A DNA stretch of 64,000 nucleotides from Sphingobium sp. SCG-1 (GTDB taxonomy: Bacteria > Pseudomonadota > Alphaproteobacteria > Sphingomonadales > Sphingomonadaceae), in NCBI RefSeq assembly GCF_002953135.1, contig NZ_CP026372.1, forward strand, positions 2,170,001 through 2,234,000, given 5' to 3'. The notes under the pieces were generated by a model. It made no database searches. It worked only from the letters and a program-made list of their open reading frames with translations, and was not told the DNA's origin. This document shows, piece by piece, positions 55,619 to 64,000 of this stretch (position 1 is its first letter; each line of letters opens with the position of its first letter). A program made the position numbers and the translations under genes.

Positions 55619-58600
55619 TTGCAATCTCCCTTCATCAGCCTGATCTCTGTTCGCACGCATCAGTTGGCATCGGCGGTCGACAGCCCGCTGATGCACAAGG
55701 CCTATGGCGTGATCTGGTCACCGGACGAGCCGCTTTTCGGCTTGCGGCAAGAGGATGTCGGCTATTTCTTGGGCTTCGACGCGGCGTCCAATCTTAGGAA
55801 AATGGTCGAGATCGATCTTGCCCGCTTTCCCGTCACGGACGCGCTGGTTCAAGATCATCCCGACCTGTTTGCGATCCGCCGCTCCGCGTCCGGTGCGCAG
55901 CCTGTAGATCCACGCAAGATCATGCCCGCATCCGGTGAAGCGTTGGCACGATTGCGGTCGCCTGCCGCTATGGTGCTCTGCGATCCGATGGCCGAGCGAC
56001 TATGCGCACTGGTGAACAAGGGCGTTTCGGGATTTTACTTGAGGAATGCCGGGAGGATTGGTCCGGCATTTATCGCAGCGCTGATTAAGCGGGTTCAGGA
56101 AAAATCCAGTCACCATGGCATACAGTTCATGGTCGACGTGGCAGGTCTGGGAGTCACCGGCGCTGGGGCGTTTGCCGATGCGGGGGTGGACTTCGGCCTT
56201 ATCCCTGTGGAACGCGATTTGCGGGCGCTAAATACTTTCAATAGTCATGGCGCATCGCACGTCATTGGGCGGATATCTGACGTCGCCGATATGAGCAGCC
56301 TACGGATGAATATCGCGGCTGCCTCTATTCTCCACAACGGAGTAATTCTTCCCTTCGATATTTTGATGCGTGGCGCAGATGCCGGGCAAGTCGTGTTTCA
56401 AGCACTTGAAGCAGCGCGAGGCGCCGCCGGTTTCCAGGGTGAGGTTCGGCGGCTGACCGGCTCGGGGTCCAATGTAATCGCCGTCCTGCGGAGTGACACG
56501 CCCGATGTTCGACATGCCAAAGAAGCCGTTCTCCTCCTCATGAACCCATCCAAGGACATGGAGCAGCATCCCGATCCGGCCGCCCTGCTGTCGGCCACGG
56601 GGGCTGATTTCGAACCTTTTCACCTGGTCGAGGGACCAGACGATCAGGACGGATTCTCCGCTCTGTCTGCTGGCGAAGTACGGCTTCTGCAAGCCCGACG
56701 CGCAGCGCCGGTTATCGTTAAGGGTATGGCAGATAGCGATCCTTCCGCCGCCGCCTCCAGCGACCGGCTGGTGCTCGAAAAAATCATCCCCTCGGTCGAA
56801 GGCGGCGACTTTGCGGTCAAGCGCGTGGTGGGGGAGCAGGTCCGTGTGGAAGCCACCCTGTTTGCCGATGGGCACGAACAACTAGGCGCGGAATTGCAAT
56901 GGCGCGCGTGTGACCAAGCACAATGGCAGCGGGCACGCATGGAGCAACTGCCGAATGATCTATGGCGCGCGGAGTTTCCGCTTCTCCGGATGGGCGGACA
57001 CGAATTTGTCGTAGAAGGCTGGCTCGATCGCTTTGGGGGCTTCTGTCGCGACTTTGCCAAGAAGCTGGATGCCAAAGTGGCGCAGCCAGTGGATTTCGCC
57101 GAGGGCCGCGTACTCGTGGAACGCGCTCTCGATCGCGCGGAGGGAACAGCGCGTGACAGCCTGGTCCAATTCCTCGCGCGGTTGGATGAGGCAGGCAGTG
57201 GAGACAGTGCAGCCGCTATTCTGCTGTCGCCGGAACTGGCGGCTCTGATGGATAGCCTGGACGAGCGGCCGCATCGTATCCGGTCAGAGCCGCAGCGCGT
57301 CGATGCAGAGCGTCTCGCGGCACGGTTTTCAAGCTGGTACGAGCTTTTCCCCCGCTCTCAAACGAACGACGCCGCCCGGCACGGGACATTTGCGGACGTC
57401 ATCGGTCGCCTGCCTGCGATCCGCGAGATGGGCTTCGATACGCTCTATTTCCCGCCCATTCACCCGATCGGAAAAACCAATCGCAAGGGGCCGAACAACA
57501 GCCTGACGCCCGGTCCGAACGATCCCGGAAGCCCCTATGCAATCGGAGCGCCCGAAGGTGGGCATGACGCAATCCATCCGGAACTGGGACGCTTTGAGGA
57601 TTTCGCGCGCCTCATCGCGGCAGCGCGCGATCATGGACTGGAAATCGCGCTGGATTTTGCCATCCAGTGTTCGCCCGATCACCCCTGGCTGCGCGAGCAT
57701 CCCGGCTGGTTTGCATGGCGTCCCGATGGCTCGATGAAATATGCGGAGAACCCGCCGAAGAAATATCAGGATATCGTCAATGTCGATTTCTATGGGCCCG
57801 ATGCGGTTCCAGATTTGTGGTTGGCACTACGCGATGTCGTGCTGTTCTGGATCGGTCATGGCGTAAAGACGTTCCGCGTCGATAATCCGCATACAAAGCC
57901 GCTGCCGTTCTGGGAATGGATGATCGCAGAAGTTCGTAGTCAGCACCCCGACGCGATCTTCCTCGCCGAGGCTTTTACGCGGCCTGCCATGATGTACCGG
58001 CTGGCGAAGATCGGATTCTCGCAGTCGTACACCTATTTCACGTGGCGCGATGAAAAGGCGGAGCTTGTTGAATATGTCACCGAGCTGATCACGACCGAGC
58101 CGAAGGAATTCTACCGCCCGCACTTCTTCGTCAATACGCCGGACATCAATCCGCCTTTCCTGCAAACATCCGGTCGTCCCGGTTTTCGCATCAGGGCAGT
58201 TCTTGCCGCGACACTCTCGGGCTTATTCGGCGTATATTCGGGCTTCGAATTGTGCGAGGCTGCGCCCGTTCCCGGCAAGGAAGAATATCTCGATTCCGAG
58301 AAGTACGAGATCAGGCCGCGCGACTGGAATGCGCCTGGCAACATCATCGCCGATATTGCCTTGCTGAATCGCTTGCGCCGTTCCGAACCGGCATTGCAAA
58401 CGCACCTGAATACGCGCTTTCAAGTCGTCCATAACGACCGCATTATTTACTACGCCAAGCCCGCCTCTGACGGCAGCGACATGATCCTCGTCATGGTCAG
58501 TCTCGATCCGCATCATCGGCAGGAGGGCACCTTCGAAATACCATTGTGGGAATTCGGCTTGCCCGACGATGGCAATGTCGCTGTCGAGGATCTCGCGGAG

Positions 58601-58699
58601 GGGCATCGTTTCCGCTGGTACGGGAAGGCGCAGCACATCCGGCTCGACCCCGAACAGCCTTACCGCATCTGGCGCATCGCGCCGGGAGAACGAACATGA
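55619..58699 (+). CDS. glgE: GlgE maltosyltransferase with an extra N-terminal amylase-like domain
   Basis: A 1026-residue protein. From about residue 383 (VLEKIIPSVEGGDFAVKRVV) it is GlgE, which adds maltose from maltose 1-phosphate to alpha-1,4-glucan. The nucleophile D755 (TFRVDNPHTKPLPFWEW) and acid E784 (FLAEAFTRP) are 29 residues apart, as in Streptomyces GlgE. The first 380 residues are extra and look like the later half of a GH13 barrel with its catalytic residues replaced (see findings). Start TTG 55619 has no good ribosome site; ATG 55691 is an alternative. It overlaps the treS-maltokinase gene by 4 bases. Confidence 0.92.
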   Translation: MQSPFISLISVRTHQLASAVDSPLMHKAYGVIWSPDEPLFGLRQEDVGYFLGFDAASNLRKMVEIDLARFPVTDALVQDHPDLFAIRRSASGAQPVDPRKIMPASGEALARLRSPAAMVLCDPMAERLCALVNKGVSGFYLRNAGRIGPAFIAALIKRVQEKSSHHGIQFMVDVAGLGVTGAGAFADAGVDFGLIPVERDLRALNTFNSHGASHVIGRISDVADMSSLRMNIAAASILHNGVILPFDILMRGADAGQVVFQALEAARGAAGFQGEVRRLTGSGSNVIAVLRSDTPDVRHAKEAVLLLMNPSKDMEQHPDPAALLSATGADFEPFHLVEGPDDQDGFSALSAGEVRLLQARRAAPVIVKGMADSDPSAAASSDRLVLEKIIPSVEGGDFAVKRVVGEQVRVEATLFADGHEQLGAELQWRACDQAQWQRARMEQLPNDLWRAEFPLLRMGGHEFVVEGWLDRFGGFCRDFAKKLDAKVAQPVDFAEGRVLVERALDRAEGTARDSLVQFLARLDEAGSGDSAAAILLSPELAALMDSLDERPHRIRSEPQRVDAERLAARFSSWYELFPRSQTNDAARHGTFADVIGRLPAIREMGFDTLYFPPIHPIGKTNRKGPNNSLTPGPNDPGSPYAIGAPEGGHDAIHPELGRFEDFARLIAAARDHGLEIALDFAIQCSPDHPWLREHPGWFAWRPDGSMKYAENPPKKYQDIVNVDFYGPDAVPDLWLALRDVVLFWIGHGVKTFRVDNPHTKPLPFWEWMIAEVRSQHPDAIFLAEAFTRPAMMYRLAKIGFSQSYTYFTWRDEKAELVEYVTELITTEPKEFYRPHFFVNTPDINPPFLQTSGRPGFRIRAVLAATLSGLFGVYSGFELCEAAPVPGKEEYLDSEKYEIRPRDWNAPGNIIADIALLNRLRRSEPALQTHLNTRFQVVHNDRIIYYAKPASDGSDMILVMVSLDPHHRQEGTFEIPLWEFGLPDDGNVAVEDLAEGHRFRWYGKAQHIRLDPEQPYRIWRIAPGERT

Positions 58700-61600
58700 G
58701 CCTGCCGCCGCCCGATCCGCTCTGGTACAAGGATGCGGTCATCTATCAGGTGCACGTCAAATCGTTCTTCGATTCCAATAATGACGGGATCGGCGATTTT
58801 GCAGGGCTGATAGAGCGACTGGACTACATCGCCGATCTGGGCGTGACGGTGATCTGGCTGCTGCCGTTCTATCCGTCTCCGCGCCGCGACGATGGATATG
58901 ATATTGCCGAATATCGGGAAGTCAGCCCTGATTACGGCACGATGGAAGACGTGCGCGCTTTCATCGACGCAGCGCACCAACATGGCATCCGCGTCATCAC
59001 CGAACTCGTCATCAATCACACGTCGGACCAGCATCCCTGGTTCCAGGCCGCTCGCAAGGCGCCGCCCGGATCGCCGGAGCGTGATTTCTACGTCTGGTCG
59101 GATAACGACAAGCTGTATTCGGGCACGCGCATCATCTTCCTAGACACCGAGAAGTCCAACTGGACTTGGGATGAGGAGGCAGGGGCGTATTTCTGGCACC
59201 GCTTCTATTCGCATCAACCCGATCTCAACTTCGACAACCCCCGCGTTCTGGAGGAAGTCCTGTCGGTCATGCATTTTTGGCTGGACGCGGGAATCGACGG
59301 ACTGCGACTTGACGCGATCCCTTATCTGATCGAGCGGGACGGCACGTCGAACGAAAACCTGCCGGAAACGCATGAGGTTCTGAAGAAAATTCGGGCCGAT
59401 CTGGATGCACATTATCCCGACCGGATGCTGCTTGCCGAGGCGAACATGTGGCCGGAGGATACGCAGCAATATTTCGGCGAGAATGGCGACGAATGTCACA
59501 TGGCGTTCCACTTCCCGCTGATGCCGCGCATGTACATGGCGGTTGCGCAGGAAGACCGCTTCCCGATCACCGACATCATGCGCCAGACGCCGGACATTCC
59601 AGAGAATTGCCAGTGGGCGATCTTCCTGCGCAACCATGACGAACTCACACTCGAAATGGTCACGGATGCCGAGCGGGATTATCTGTGGAACACCTACGCG
59701 GCGGACAAGCGCGCGCGGATCAACCTCGGTATTCGTAGGCGTCTTGCGCCGCTGATGGAGCGGGACCGGCGGCGCATCGAACTGATGAACGCGTTGCTGC
59801 TGACGATGCCGGGCACGCCGGTTCTCTATTATGGCGACGAAATCGGCATGGGCGATAACGTCTATCTCGGCGACCGCGATGGCGTGCGGACGCCGATGCA
59901 GTGGTCATCGGATCGCAATGGCGGCTTCTCGCGCGCCGATCCTGCGTCGCTCACGCTGCCTCCGATCATGGACCCGCTCTACGGCTTTCAGGCCGTGAAC
60001 GTGGAGGCGCAAAGCCGCGATCAACATTCGCTGCTGAATTGGTTGAAGCGGATGCTGGCCGTGCGGCGCGGCAAGCAGGCATTCGGAAGGGGAACGCAAC
60101 GCTTCCTGCGACCTGCCAACCGCAAAATCTTGGCATACCTGCGTGAGTTTCAGGATGAGGTCGTGCTCTGCGTGGCGAACCTCAGTCGTACCGCGCAGGC
60201 CGTGGAACTCGACCTGCACGAATTTGCAGGGCGGACGTTGGTGGAGATGTCGGGGGGGGCGGCATTCCCGGCGGTGGGGCAGTTGCCCTATCTGCTGACA
60301 TTGCCGCCCTACGGCTTCCTGTGGTTCAGCCTGTCCGCCGAAGACGCGGCCCCCGATTGGGCGAGCGCCGCCCCGCCTGCGGAAGCGGAGCGCTTCACCT
60401 TCGTCCTGCGTCCTGAACTGGCAGACGTCACGGCGGGCCGCAATGGGCAGGTGTTGCAAGGCGACATTCTGCCCAGCTATATCGCGCAACGCCGCTGGTT
60501 CGGGGCTAAGGACGAGACTATTCACAACGTCCAGATCGCACGCTCGGTAGCATTGCCTGAAGTCGAAGACCTGATCCTGATGCTGGTGGATGTGACCACT
60601 GACAATGGCACGGCCACATATACACTTCCGCTGGGAATCGCGTGGGAAGGGGAGTTGCAAGGCCCGTTCGCGTCGAACCTCGCCCTGGGCCGCGTGCGTC
60701 GTGGACGCCATGTCGGCCTTCTGACCGACGGATTTACCGTCGCCAGCTTTGCCGCAGCGGTGATTGGCGCGATCGGTCGGGAAACGCGCATCGCGACAGA
60801 TGGTGGAGAGATCAGTTTCAGCGCGACGCCTGATCTCGATATCGGCCCTGACGCCGCACCGGAATGGCTGGGCGCCGAGCAGTCGAACAGCACGATGGTG
60901 CTGGGCGAGCGGGCCGTTCTGAAATTGCTCCGGAAAGTGCAGCCGGGCATCCATCCGGACGCAGAGATGGTGCGCTACCTGACGGCAGGCGGCTTCGAAA
61001 ATGTTCCGGCGATCCTTGGCGAGGTATGGCTCAACACCGGCGACGCGCAGACTCTGCTGATGCTCGTCCAGCGGTTCGTCCACAATCAAGGCGACGGCTG
61101 GGGGTGGACATTGGGAATGCTGGAGCGGATCGCCACGGACGAGGAGTGGAGCGTTTCCAATTACGAGAACTTCGCGTGCAGCTTTGGCCGCCGACTGGCT
61201 GAAATGCACGGCGTATTGGAACGACCGACCGAAGACCCTGCTTTTGCACCGGAAAGCCTTACGTCTGAACATGCGGATGCGCTGACGGGCCGGATTGAGG
61301 CGCAGCTGGACGCGGCACTAAGGGCGTTGGAAAACGCAGATTTGAAAGACGAAAGCGACCGCACACTCGCGACGTTCCTGCGGGACAACAGGCAGAACAT
61401 CGTGAGCGAAATTCATAAAGTCGTTCACGCGGCGGAGGGTCATACACGCATCCGTATCCATGGTGACCTACACTTGGGGCAAGTGCTGGTAACCGGCAGT
61501 GACGTGATGCTGATCGACTTCGAAGGCGAGCCAGTCAAGCCCCTGACCGAGCGCCGGTCGAAGGATATCGCCTTCCGTGACGTAGCGGGTGTGCTGCGAT

Positions 61601-61896
61601 CCTTCGACTATGCAGCCGCCGTCGCTGAACGCAACCGCCCGGCATTGGGTGATGCAGAAGAGGTACGCACTGACGAACGTTACGCGGCCTTCCGGGAAAG
61701 CGCGTCGGCGGCATTTCTGGACGGCTATTTCGGCGATCGGGCGGATCGGAACCAGCCACTGCTCGATCTCTTCCTTCTGGAAAAGGCGGCCTACGAAGTT
61801 GTGTACGAAGCCTCCAATCGCCCCGACTGGATTGCCGTGCCGATTGGCGGCCTAGCCCGCGCAGCCAAACGCCTGATGAAAATGAACCAGTCGTGA
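58696..61896 (+). CDS. treS: Trehalose synthase-maltokinase fusion
   Basis: A 1066-residue two-domain enzyme. Residues 1 to about 550 are GH13 trehalose synthase, interconverting trehalose and maltose, with LWYKDAVIYQVHVKSFFDSN, nucleophile D206 (LRLDAIPYL) and acid E248 (LLAEANMWPED). After an Ala/Pro-rich linker, residues about 575-1066 are maltokinase (Mak/Pep2): ILPSYIAQRRWFGAKDE opens the domain, and RIHGDLHLGQV (D924) with MLIDFEGEP forms the kinase active site. It therefore makes maltose 1-phosphate from trehalose for GlgE. It overlaps both glgE and the second glgB by 4 bases. Confidence 0.94.
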   Translation: MSLPPPDPLWYKDAVIYQVHVKSFFDSNNDGIGDFAGLIERLDYIADLGVTVIWLLPFYPSPRRDDGYDIAEYREVSPDYGTMEDVRAFIDAAHQHGIRVITELVINHTSDQHPWFQAARKAPPGSPERDFYVWSDNDKLYSGTRIIFLDTEKSNWTWDEEAGAYFWHRFYSHQPDLNFDNPRVLEEVLSVMHFWLDAGIDGLRLDAIPYLIERDGTSNENLPETHEVLKKIRADLDAHYPDRMLLAEANMWPEDTQQYFGENGDECHMAFHFPLMPRMYMAVAQEDRFPITDIMRQTPDIPENCQWAIFLRNHDELTLEMVTDAERDYLWNTYAADKRARINLGIRRRLAPLMERDRRRIELMNALLLTMPGTPVLYYGDEIGMGDNVYLGDRDGVRTPMQWSSDRNGGFSRADPASLTLPPIMDPLYGFQAVNVEAQSRDQHSLLNWLKRMLAVRRGKQAFGRGTQRFLRPANRKILAYLREFQDEVVLCVANLSRTAQAVELDLHEFAGRTLVEMSGGAAFPAVGQLPYLLTLPPYGFLWFSLSAEDAAPDWASAAPPAEAERFTFVLRPELADVTAGRNGQVLQGDILPSYIAQRRWFGAKDETIHNVQIARSVALPEVEDLILMLVDVTTDNGTATYTLPLGIAWEGELQGPFASNLALGRVRRGRHVGLLTDGFTVASFAAAVIGAIGRETRIATDGGEISFSATPDLDIGPDAAPEWLGAEQSNSTMVLGERAVLKLLRKVQPGIHPDAEMVRYLTAGGFENVPAILGEVWLNTGDAQTLLMLVQRFVHNQGDGWGWTLGMLERIATDEEWSVSNYENFACSFGRRLAEMHGVLERPTEDPAFAPESLTSEHADALTGRIEAQLDAALRALENADLKDESDRTLATFLRDNRQNIVSEIHKVVHAAEGHTRIRIHGDLHLGQVLVTGSDVMLIDFEGEPVKPLTERRSKDIAFRDVAGVLRSFDYAAAVAERNRPALGDAEEVRTDERYAAFRESASAAFLDGYFGDRADRNQPLLDLFLLEKAAYEVVYEASNRPDWIAVPIGGLARAAKRLMKMNQS

Positions 61897-64000
61897 GCGT
61901 GCAAGATGACCTGCTGAGCGCCGCATCGGCGCTGTTGGAAGGGCGGCTGAACGATCCGTTTGCGCTGCTCGGCCCGCATGGCGAAGGAGCGGACCGCGTC
62001 GTCCGCACGTATCAACCCGGTGCGACATCCGTCGAAGTCCTGGCGCGCGATGATCGGCGCCATCTTGCGACATTGAGCGAGAATGCGGGTGGGCTGTTCT
62101 CAGGGTCATTACCGACCGACGCAGCCTATTTCTTCCGCGTGACGTGGCCGGACGGAGAGGTTCAGGAAACCGAAGATCCCTACAGCTTCGGCCTCATCAT
62201 CGGCGATCTCGACCTCTATCTGTTCAACGAAGGGCGGCACTGGGAACTGGCGCATGTATTCGGTGCGCAACCACGCCGCATGGATGACGTCGATGGCGTC
62301 GCCTTTTCCGTATGGGCGCCTAATGCGCGCCGCGTCTCGGTGGTGGGCGAGTTCAACAACTGGGATGGTCGCCGCCACCCTATGCGCCTGCGGCAGGGCG
62401 CGGGAGTATGGGAATTGTTCGTGCCGCGTATCGGCGTGGGCACGGTCTACAAGTTCGAGATTGCCGGTGCGGACGGCAGCATCTTGCAAAAGGCCGATCC
62501 CGTCGCCCGGCATACCGAAGCGCCTCCGTCGACAGGGTCGATAGTCGCTCCGCTGCCGAAGTTCCGTTGGACAGACGCCGACTGGATGGAAGATCGCGCA
62601 TTCAGCCAGCGTCCCGATGCGCCGATGTCGATCTACGAAGTGCACGTAGGATCATGGCTGCGTCCTAGCGATGATCCGGACGGCACGCTCTGCTGGCCCG
62701 ATCTGATTGAACGGCTTATCCCTTATGTTGCGGAAATGGGCTTCACGCATGTCGAATTGATGCCGATCATGGAGCATCCCTTCGGCGGTTCTTGGGGTTA
62801 CCAGCCGCTCTCGCAATTTGCGCCGTCCGCCCGCTACGGAAAGCCGGAAGATTTCGCCGCTTTCGTCGATGCCTGTCACCGCTCCGGCATCGGCGTCATC
62901 CTCGATTGGGTGCCCGCGCATTTTCCGACCGATGCGCATGGCCTCGCCCATTTCGACGGGACTCACCTCTACGAGCATGGCGATCCACGCGAAGGTTTTC
63001 ATCAAGACTGGAATACGCTGATCTACAACCTCGGTCGCCGGGAGGTCGCCGGGTTCCTGCTCGCCTCGGCCTTCTGGTGGCTGGAGACGTTCCATGTCGA
63101 TGGCCTGCGCGTCGATGCCGTCGCGTCGATGCTGTATCGGGATTACAGCCGTAACGCGGGCGAGTGGGTGCCCAATCAATATGGCGGCCGCGAAAATCTG
63201 GAATCCGTCGATTTCCTGAAGCGGATGAACAGCGTCATTGCCGAGCGTTGCCCCGGCGCAATCACTCTGGCGGAAGAATCGACGGCGTGGCCCGGCGTGT
63301 CCGCGCCTGTCTCTCAAGGCGGCCTTGGCTTCACCTACAAGTGGAACATGGGCTGGATGCACGACACGCTGCATTATGTGGAGCGCGACCCTCTCTATCG
63401 TGGCTGGCATCATGGCGAACTGACTTTCGGTCTCGTCTATGCTTTTTCGGAGAAGTTCGTCCTCCCGTTGAGCCATGATGAGGTGGTGCACGGCAAGGGA
63501 TCGCTGATCCGCAAAATGCCGGGCGATAGTTGGCGCAAGTTCGCCAATTTACGTGCCTATTTCAGCTTCATGTGGACGCATCCGGGCAAGAAGCTGATCT
63601 TCATGGGTGGAGAAATAGCGCAAGACCGCGAGTGGAATCATGACGCGCAGGTGGATTGGGAATTGCTCGACCAGCCAGCCAATGCGCAGGTGCAGCGCCT
63701 CGTTCGCGATCTCAATCATGTCTACGCCACCGAGCCTGCTCTCCACAGGCGCGATGCCGATCCTCGTGGCTTCCAATGGATCGTTAGCAGCGACAACGCC
63801 AACAGTGTGTTCGTCTATGCGCGGTTCGGCGACGACGGCGACCCACCTGTCGTGGTCCTGCTGAACATGACCCCGACGCCACAAAGCGACTACCGCATCG
63901 GCCTGCCCAAAGCGGGACGGTGGCGGGAAATCCTCAATAGCGACGCGGAAATATATGGCGGCAGTAATGTTGGGAACGGTGGGGAGGTTATAGCCGTTAT
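61893..64000 (+). CDS. glgB: 1,4-alpha-glucan branching enzyme (copy 2), 3' end missing
   Basis: The first 702 codons of a second branching enzyme; the reading frame is open to the window edge. It starts with GTG 61893, overlapping the treS stop. The N1 module (LLSAASALLEGRLNDPFALL), CBM48 (VAFSVWAPNARRVSVVGEF) and barrel are all present. The nucleophile is D408 (LRVDAVASMLYRDY) and the acid is E461 (LAEESTAWP). LNSDAEIYGGSNVGNGG near the end shows that only a few tens of residues are missing. It belongs to the GlgE pathway operon and is clearly diverged from copy 1 at 43137. Confidence 0.94.
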   Translation, partial: MSVQDDLLSAASALLEGRLNDPFALLGPHGEGADRVVRTYQPGATSVEVLARDDRRHLATLSENAGGLFSGSLPTDAAYFFRVTWPDGEVQETEDPYSFGLIIGDLDLYLFNEGRHWELAHVFGAQPRRMDDVDGVAFSVWAPNARRVSVVGEFNNWDGRRHPMRLRQGAGVWELFVPRIGVGTVYKFEIAGADGSILQKADPVARHTEAPPSTGSIVAPLPKFRWTDADWMEDRAFSQRPDAPMSIYEVHVGSWLRPSDDPDGTLCWPDLIERLIPYVAEMGFTHVELMPIMEHPFGGSWGYQPLSQFAPSARYGKPEDFAAFVDACHRSGIGVILDWVPAHFPTDAHGLAHFDGTHLYEHGDPREGFHQDWNTLIYNLGRREVAGFLLASAFWWLETFHVDGLRVDAVASMLYRDYSRNAGEWVPNQYGGRENLESVDFLKRMNSVIAERCPGAITLAEESTAWPGVSAPVSQGGLGFTYKWNMGWMHDTLHYVERDPLYRGWHHGELTFGLVYAFSEKFVLPLSHDEVVHGKGSLIRKMPGDSWRKFANLRAYFSFMWTHPGKKLIFMGGEIAQDREWNHDAQVDWELLDQPANAQVQRLVRDLNHVYATEPALHRRDADPRGFQWIVSSDNANSVFVYARFGDDGDPPVVVLLNMTPTPQSDYRIGLPKAGRWREILNSDAEIYGGSNVGNGGEVIAV

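Overview
The window looks like ordinary chromosome from a sphingomonad-type alphaproteobacterium (Sphingomonas, Sphingobium or a close relative). This rests on high GC, a complete Entner-Doudoroff operon (zwf-edd-glk-eda), an OprB porin next to a membrane PQQ glucose dehydrogenase, a large TamA/TamB pair, DUF2093 and DUF2934 proteins, several TTG starts, and a perfect CtrA-type box. The genus is an inference from protein character, not from a database search. I see no insertion sequence, prophage, CRISPR array or integrase.

Layout. 1-5.4 kb: the start of a probable uroporphyrinogen-III methyltransferase gene, astD, an alpha/beta hydrolase overlapping a GT4 glycosyltransferase, a nitronate monooxygenase with an unusual C-terminal cysteine cluster, and a DUF2093 protein. 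5.4-13.5 kb: a D-2-hydroxyacid dehydrogenase, an exported SH3-like protein, a cyclophilin, an FAD dehydrogenase, a GAF-PAS-GGDEF cyclase, rplL-rplJ and an AspH-type hydroxylase. 13.7-20.1 kb: a tripartite RND efflux operon and a small exported protein behind a CtrA box. 20.1-25.0 kb: the Entner-Doudoroff operon on the minus strand. 25.3-29.3 kb: tRNA-Leu(CAA), oprB and gcd. 29.5-40.5 kb: tamA-tamB, a 91-residue membrane protein with a YihY protein, a lyase-like lipoprotein, a spermidine-synthase-fold protein, a small protein behind an ECF-type promoter, and a serine hydrolase.

40.6-64 kb is dominated by storage polysaccharide. A classical glycogen operon (glgP-glgB-glgC-glgA-glgX) is followed by tRNA-Pro(CGG), thyA, a branched-chain 2-oxoacid dehydrogenase operon (E1 alpha, E1 beta, E2, no E3) and a DUF2934 protein. 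Then comes a second alpha-glucan operon: glgE, a trehalose synthase-maltokinase fusion, and a second glgB that runs off the window. The two operons together encode the ADP-glucose route and the trehalose/maltose-1-phosphate route, plus phosphorolysis and debranching. OprB, Gcd and the Entner-Doudoroff operon cover hexose entry and breakdown.

The most notable feature is the GlgE protein. It carries about 380 extra N-terminal residues that read as a decayed GH13 amylase domain in which every catalytic position appears to be lost. Other points are candidate ECF and CtrA control sites, the cysteine cluster in the nitronate monooxygenase, and an AT-hook-like motif in the DUF2934 protein. I did not find a clearly new multi-gene system. 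Most of the window is core metabolism.
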